Origin: Aestuariicoccus sp032586235
GTDB lineage: Bacteria; Pseudomonadota; Alphaproteobacteria; Rhodobacterales; Rhodobacteraceae
Assembly (NCBI RefSeq): GCF_032586235.1
Contig: NZ_JAWHTD010000077.1
Coordinates: 1 to 9,292 of the forward strand
DNA: 9,292 nucleotides
Direction: 5' to 3'
In this document: piece by piece, positions 6,034-9,292 of the stretch
Layout: every line of letters starts with the position of its first letter
Numbering within the stretch: position 1 is the first letter of the stretch
Notes under the pieces: generated by a model
Told to the model about the DNA's origin: nothing
The model's database searches: none
Seen by the model: only the letters and a program-made list of their open reading frames with translations
Made by a program: the position numbers and the translations under genes

Positions 6034-7155
6034 TCAGCCGTTTTCCAGACTGACTGGCACGTCGTGGCCATGCGCCTTGAGCAGCGCGTGGCGCTGTGCG
6101 GCCTTCAGATCCTCGGCCACCATCTCGGCGCACATCTCCTGCACGGTGATTTCCGGCACCCAGCCCAGTTTCGCCTTGGCCTTGGCCGGGTCGCCCAAGA
6201 GGGTCTCCACCTCTGCAGGGCGGAAATATCGCGGGTCGATGCGCATGATCACGTCGCCCACCTTCAGCGCCGGGGCCTTGTCGCCTTCGATCGCCGTGGC
6301 GGTGGCGATCTCATCCACGCCCGTGCCGGAGAATTCCAGCGTCACGCCCAGCTCGGCCGCCGACCAGGTGATGAACTGGCGCACGGAATATTGCACGCCG
6401 GTGGCGATGACGAAATCCTCGGGCGTGTCCTGCTGCAGCATCATCCACTGCATGCGCACGTAATCCTTGGCATGACCCCAGTCGCGCAAGCTGTCGATAT
6501 TGCCCATATAAAGGCATTGCTCGAGCCCCTGGGCGATATTGGCCAGGCCCCGGGTGATCTTGCGGGTCACGAAGGTCTCGCCGCGGCGGGGACTCTCGTG
6601 ATTGAAGAGGATGCCGTTGCAGGCATAGATGCCGTAGGCCTCGCGGTAGTTTACGCAGATCCAATAGGCATACATCTTGGCCACCGCGTAAGGGCTGCGC
6701 GGGTGGAAGGGGGTCTTTTCGGACTGGGGGATCTCCTGCACCAGGCCGTAAAGCTCGGACGTGGAGGCCTGGTAGAAGCGGGTCTTCTTTTCCAGCCCCA
6801 GAAAGCGGATCGCCTCCAAAAGGCGCAGGGTTCCGATGGCGTCCACGTCGGCGGTGTATTCGGGCGCCTCGAAGCTGACGGCGACATGGGATTGCGCGCC
6901 CAGGTTATAGACCTCGTCGGGCTGCACCTCGGAGAGGATCCGCGTCAGGTTTGAACTGTCGGTCAGATCGCCGTAATGCAGTTTCAGCTTGGGGCGGATT
7001 GCATGCGGATCCTGGTAGATGTGGTCGATCCGCTGGGTGTTGAAGAGCGAGGCGCGGCGCTTGATGCCGTGCACCTCGTAGCCCTTTTCCAGTAGGAATT
7101 CCGCGAGGTAGGAACCATCCTGGCCGGTGATGCCGGTGATGAGTGCTTTTTTCAT
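6034..7155 (-). CDS. gmd: GDP-mannose 4,6-dehydratase
   Basis: Gmd removes water from GDP-D-mannose to give GDP-4-keto-6-deoxy-D-mannose, the first committed step to GDP-L-fucose (also to GDP-rhamnose or perosamine). The 373-residue product has the usual length. The NADP-binding GITGQDGSYL is at residues 8-17. The catalytic T132/E134 lie in STSELYG, and Y156/K160 in SPYAVAK. The sequence FNHESPRRGETFVTRKI (184-200) is the classic Gmd signature, and RFYQAS is also present. ATG 7155 follows TGAGGAG (7164-7170) with good spacing. It is the first gene of the minus-strand operon, so the promoter should lie in 7160-7260. The partner fcl immediately follows, which points to fucose rather than rhamnose or perosamine as the product. 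Confidence 0.98.
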   Translation of the reverse strand: MKKALITGITGQDGSYLAEFLLEKGYEVHGIKRRASLFNTQRIDHIYQDPHAIRPKLKLHYGDLTDSSNLTRILSEVQPDEVYNLGAQSHVAVSFEAPEYTADVDAIGTLRLLEAIRFLGLEKKTRFYQASTSELYGLVQEIPQSEKTPFHPRSPYAVAKMYAYWICVNYREAYGIYACNGILFNHESPRRGETFVTRKITRGLANIAQGLEQCLYMGNIDSLRDWGHAKDYVRMQWMMLQQDTPEDFVIATGVQYSVRQFITWSAAELGVTLEFSGTGVDEIATATAIEGDKAPALKVGDVIMRIDPRYFRPAEVETLLGDPAKAKAKLGWVPEITVQEMCAEMVAEDLKAAQRHALLKAHGHDVPVSLENG

Positions 7156-7240
7156 CTTTTTAACTCCTCAATCGCAGACTTCAGTTAGGAAATTCCGGTT
7201 GGTTTTACCTACCTACGCGCTAAAAATCAGCAATTGTCTG

Positions 7241-7267
7241 GAATGGCAATAAGCCTCCCAGCCATTC
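7241..7267. promoter_or_regulatory. Inverted repeat upstream of gmd (possible operator)
   Basis: GAATGGC (7241-7247) is an exact inverted copy of GCCATTC (7261-7267), with a 13-nt spacer. It lies 86-112 bp upstream of the gmd start, where a dimeric regulator could act on the operon promoter. It may also be chance: a 7-bp repeat in 260 bp is not rare. Confidence 0.25.
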
Positions 7268-7300
7268 TGCGTTGAAGCTGCGGTGAAAGTGCGCCGATCG

Positions 7301-7325
7301 TCCTGCCCGTTCCTGCTTGTTCCTG
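7301..7325 (+). promoter_or_regulatory. Three helically phased TCCTG repeats
   Basis: TCCTG begins at 7301, 7311 and 7321, exactly 10 bp apart, twice preceded by GT (GTTCCTG). Copies one helical turn apart face the same side of the DNA, as in arrays bound by regulators or activators. The array ends 10 bp before a TTGACA hexamer (7336-7341) and about 90 bp before the ATG at 7415, a usual place for an activator site. Confidence 0.35.
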
Positions 7326-7414
7326 TGGATGCCGGTTGACATAACAAACCCTGGGGTCTGGCTGGCCCTTTCCAGCCGCCCGGACCCATTGTGGCAAGAC
7401 GAAGGGCACGGATC

Positions 7415-8385
7415 ATGCGGAACTCGAACGAGGAGGCGGAAGCCAGTCTGTCCGATCTGCTGGAAAGTGGTGGGCGCATGGTCGTGCATTACAAAGGTCT
7501 GCACATTCCCGTCGATTACCAGAAAGGCGTAAGCGACCGGGCAATCTTCCTGTTTCACGCGGCCGCCAAGCGCACATTGCGCGAGATTCCTTTTTCCAAG
7601 GCTTTCTACCGAACACCGACGGGGCGCATCAATTTTCGATTTCCGACCCGACGATGCTGGCGACGGAGATTGCCGAGGCGGGGTGGTATTCCGGTGCGGC
7701 GGGCCAAAACATGCAGGGAATCCTGCGCGCTTTCTTTGCAGAGATCAGGACACGGTTGAATGTCCGCCGCCGGGTTTACGTGGGAGCCTCGTCCGGTGGA
7801 TTCGCAGCCCTGCTCTATTCCCACGCGGACCCGGGCAGCATCGCGGTCTCGGCGATACTTCAGATCGTACTGCGCAACCATTATAGGGTTTCGGTAAACC
7901 GCTACCGGCATGAATGCTGGCGAGACTGCGCGACCATTCCAGACATGGATGACAAGGCCAATTTCGATCTCGCAGCACTTTATGGCAAGGGTTTTGAGAA
8001 CAACGTGATTTACGTCCAGAGCGGCGGCGACCGGTTTCACATGATCAATCACCTGGCCCCGTTCCTTGCGGTGATGGACGAAGAAGCGATGTCGCGGGTG
8101 GTGTTCGATATCGGATTCTGGGGCAAGCTTGGCCACAGTGGCGCCACCCCAACCCCCGCTTTCCTGCCCTGGGTCGAAGCGGCTCTGACCAGTGAAGAGA
8201 TGACAGCTGATGCACTGCTGGAAACCCGGTTCGACCTGCTGAAGCGGGATATGAAATCATCCCGGATCGCCGCCCCCGAAACGGTTACGCCCCCTGCCCC
8301 GGGACCATCCGCGGACGACCTCAGGCTCAACCGTCCGGTCCGCGATTACCTGCTGCTGGCAACTGACAGAAAAGAGCCCGTGTGA
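7415..8385 (+). pseudogene. Alpha/beta-hydrolase-like protein, broken by a frameshift in a T5 tract
   Basis: Two overlapping frames give one protein of about 323 residues if a single T is added at 7591-7595. Part one starts at ATG 7415 (AAGGG 8 nt upstream; GTG 7391 is an alternative) and contains VVHYKGLHIPVDYQKG and AIFLFHAAAKRTLREIPF. Part two, in the next frame, reads FQGFLPNTDGAHQFSISDPT then LATEIAEAGWYSGAAGQN. It carries a nucleophile elbow GASSGGFAAL (G-x-S-x-G) and YVQSGGDRFHMINHLAPF, with a plausible acid and histidine. This pattern fits alpha/beta-fold proteins found in polysaccharide loci, similar to Asp2-type glycan modifiers. The substrate is unknown. As sequenced, translation from 7415 stops at 7757-7759. 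The body from ATG 7654 stays open to 8385 but lacks the N-terminus. The stop overlaps the next ATG by one base, so the pair was a co-translated unit. Confidence 0.75.
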
Positions 8386-9248
8386 TGCCCTCCGACAACC
8401 CCGACCGATCGCAACCGCCCAAGGCCTTCTGGCGCCGCGCCATTGCCGAGCGTCACTACAGCGATCTTGAGGAACTGTGGGGCCCGATTCCGCTGACCCG
8501 CTCGGACCGGATCGCCACAGCAGGAAGTTGCTTTGCCCAGCATATCGGCAACAACCTGCAGCGTCGGGGGGCGACCTTTCTCGATCTGGAACCCGCCCCG
8601 CCTGTCTTTGCCGACGAGGCTGAGGCGCGGCGCTTCGGCTTTGGCGTCTATTCCTGCCGCTACGGCAATATCTACACCTCACGCCAGCTTTTGCAGCTGT
8701 TCGACGAGGCTTTCGGCCACAGAACGCCCACCGAAAGGGTCTGGGGCCGCGACGGGCGATTCTTCGATGCACTGCGCCCCAGTGTAGACCCGGTCGGGCA
8801 GGAGGATGCCGCCACCGTCTTGGCTCTGCGCGGCCAGCATCTGGGCCGCGTACGCGAGATGTTCCGCCATCTCGATCTGTTCGTCTTTACCATGGGGCTG
8901 ACCGAGGGCTGGGAAGCCGTGGCAGACGGCACGATGTATCCGGCGGCGCCGGGCACGATCTGCGGCAGCTTCGACGCGGAAAAATACCGGTTTCACAACC
9001 TGCGCTACGGCGAAATCCTTCAAGATATGCAGGCCTTCTGGGAGCGCCTGAAAGGCGTGAATCCGCAGGCGCGCATGCTGCTGACCGTCTCTCCAGTGCC
9101 GCTGACCACCACCGCCACCGGCGGCCATGTGCTGACCGCCACCACCTATTCCAAATCGGTGCTGCGCGCGGTGGCCGGAGACCTGGCCGCCGATCACGCC
9201 GAGATCGGTTACTTCGTCGGGTTTGAACAACGCCTTCAGGCGGACTGA
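8385..9248 (+). CDS. GSCFA-domain protein, apparently lacking its normal C-terminus
   Basis: The 287-residue product has the family-naming motif at residues 47-51 (TAGSCFAQHIGNNL). It also has FGVYSCRYGNIYTSRQLLQL, FVFTMGLTEGW and TVSPVPLTTTATGGHVLTAT then TYSKSVLRAVAG, all typical of GSCFA proteins. These are often seen beside glycan genes and are thought to be SGNH-hydrolase-like; their biochemical role is not well settled. ATG 8385 overlaps the upstream stop by one base (TGATG), implying translational coupling; GTG 8382 is also possible. In relatives the strand ending 'IGYF' is followed by 'PSYEI' and more residues. Here the match stops after GYF (residue 277, base 9215), and ten unrelated residues follow. 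I infer that the 3' end was replaced by a rearrangement or insertion. The catalytic core might still fold. Confidence 0.8.
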   Translation: MPSDNPDRSQPPKAFWRRAIAERHYSDLEELWGPIPLTRSDRIATAGSCFAQHIGNNLQRRGATFLDLEPAPPVFADEAEARRFGFGVYSCRYGNIYTSRQLLQLFDEAFGHRTPTERVWGRDGRFFDALRPSVDPVGQEDAATVLALRGQHLGRVREMFRHLDLFVFTMGLTEGWEAVADGTMYPAAPGTICGSFDAEKYRFHNLRYGEILQDMQAFWERLKGVNPQARMLLTVSPVPLTTTATGGHVLTATTYSKSVLRAVAGDLAADHAEIGYFVGFEQRLQAD

Positions 9249-9261
9249 AGGCGGAGATTTT
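9231..9261 (+). terminator. Hairpin with short T-run at the end of the GSCFA gene
   Basis: CGCCTTCAG (9231-9239) pairs perfectly with CTGAAGGCG (9245-9253) around a 5-nt loop, followed after 4 nt by TTTT (9258-9261). The stop codon (9246-9248) is inside the stem. It resembles a weak intrinsic terminator, but it could also be the end sequence of the element that replaced the GSCFA 3' end. The last ~30 bases of the window show nothing else. Confidence 0.4.
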
Positions 9262-9292
9262 GTGTGGTGGGCGTGTGCAGGTCGGCGAACAA

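Larger units (their letters stand above)
7156..7414. promoter_or_regulatory. Divergent control region between gmd and the rightward gene pair
   Basis: This 259-bp region separates the leftward fucose operon from the rightward genes and should hold both promoters. On the gmd side the DNA is AT-richer (7195-7235), with TTGCTG followed by an A/T-rich stretch that could act as a promoter, though no good -10 box is seen. On the right side a perfect TTGACA (7336-7341) is a candidate -35 box. The hexamer 17 bp downstream (TGGCTG) is a poor -10, so an activator may be needed. No coding sequence is convincing on either strand. Confidence 0.5.

Noticed and set aside
7585..7600. Programmed ribosomal frameshifting at the T5 tract
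   Set aside because: The frame-0 codons (CCT TTT TCC) do not form an X-XXY-YYZ slippery heptamer and a -1 slip would mispair at the second codon. Mutation or sequence error is simpler.
7606..8136. A 176-codon minus-strand frame inside the alpha/beta-hydrolase gene
   Set aside because: It is antisense to the clear nucleophile-elbow coding region and shows no recognisable motif.
1..9292. CRISPR array, tRNA or rRNA genes, replication origin
   Set aside because: No repeat-spacer pattern, cloverleaf with anticodon arm, rRNA-like stretch or iteron cluster was seen on either strand.

Overview
The window looks like accessory chromosomal DNA from a high-GC alphaproteobacterium, probably Rhodobacterales/Rhodobacteraceae. 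The support is GC-biased third codon positions, long antisense open frames over the real genes, and the style of the IS110 and IS630 remnants. This assignment is inference; no rRNA or other taxonomic marker is present.

Positions 1-1274 are a graveyard of mobile and horizontally moved genes. On the + strand lie the C-terminal end of a probable large serine recombinase (1-414), an IS110-family transposase cut short by a one-base deletion (490-842), and the first ~26 codons of an IS630-family transposase (1042-1146). The IS630 piece runs directly into the broken 3' end of a small XRE/HTH-type gene on the opposite strand (1080-1274). Positions 1275-1506 hold no gene I can recognise.

Positions 1507-7155 are a five-gene minus-strand operon, transcribed from right to left: gmd (GDP-mannose 4,6-dehydratase), fcl (GDP-L-fucose synthase), a TupA-like ATP-grasp protein, manC (mannose-1-phosphate guanylyltransferase/mannose-6-phosphate isomerase) and a GT10-type fucosyltransferase. 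Together they make GDP-mannose, convert it to GDP-L-fucose and transfer fucose onto a glycan, most likely a surface polysaccharide. The ATP-grasp enzyme may add an amino-acid or other acyl substituent. No phosphomannomutase (manB) is present. A 68-bp double-palindrome repeat lies between manC and the fucosyltransferase gene.

Positions 7156-7414 are a divergent regulatory region. They carry an inverted repeat on the gmd side and, on the other side, three TCCTG repeats spaced exactly 10 bp apart next to a TTGACA hexamer. Rightwards from there run an alpha/beta-hydrolase-like gene broken by a frameshift in a T5 tract (7415-8385) and a GSCFA-family gene (8385-9248). The two genes overlap by one base. 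The GSCFA gene appears to lose its normal C-terminus at about 9215 and ends in a hairpin.

In short, this is a fucosylated-glycan locus flanked by decayed or truncated genes on both sides. I see no CRISPR, tRNA, rRNA or intact transposon. The individual enzyme families are known. The less usual parts are the ATP-grasp gene inside a GDP-fucose operon, the alpha/beta-hydrolase plus GSCFA pair beside it, and the structured non-coding elements.
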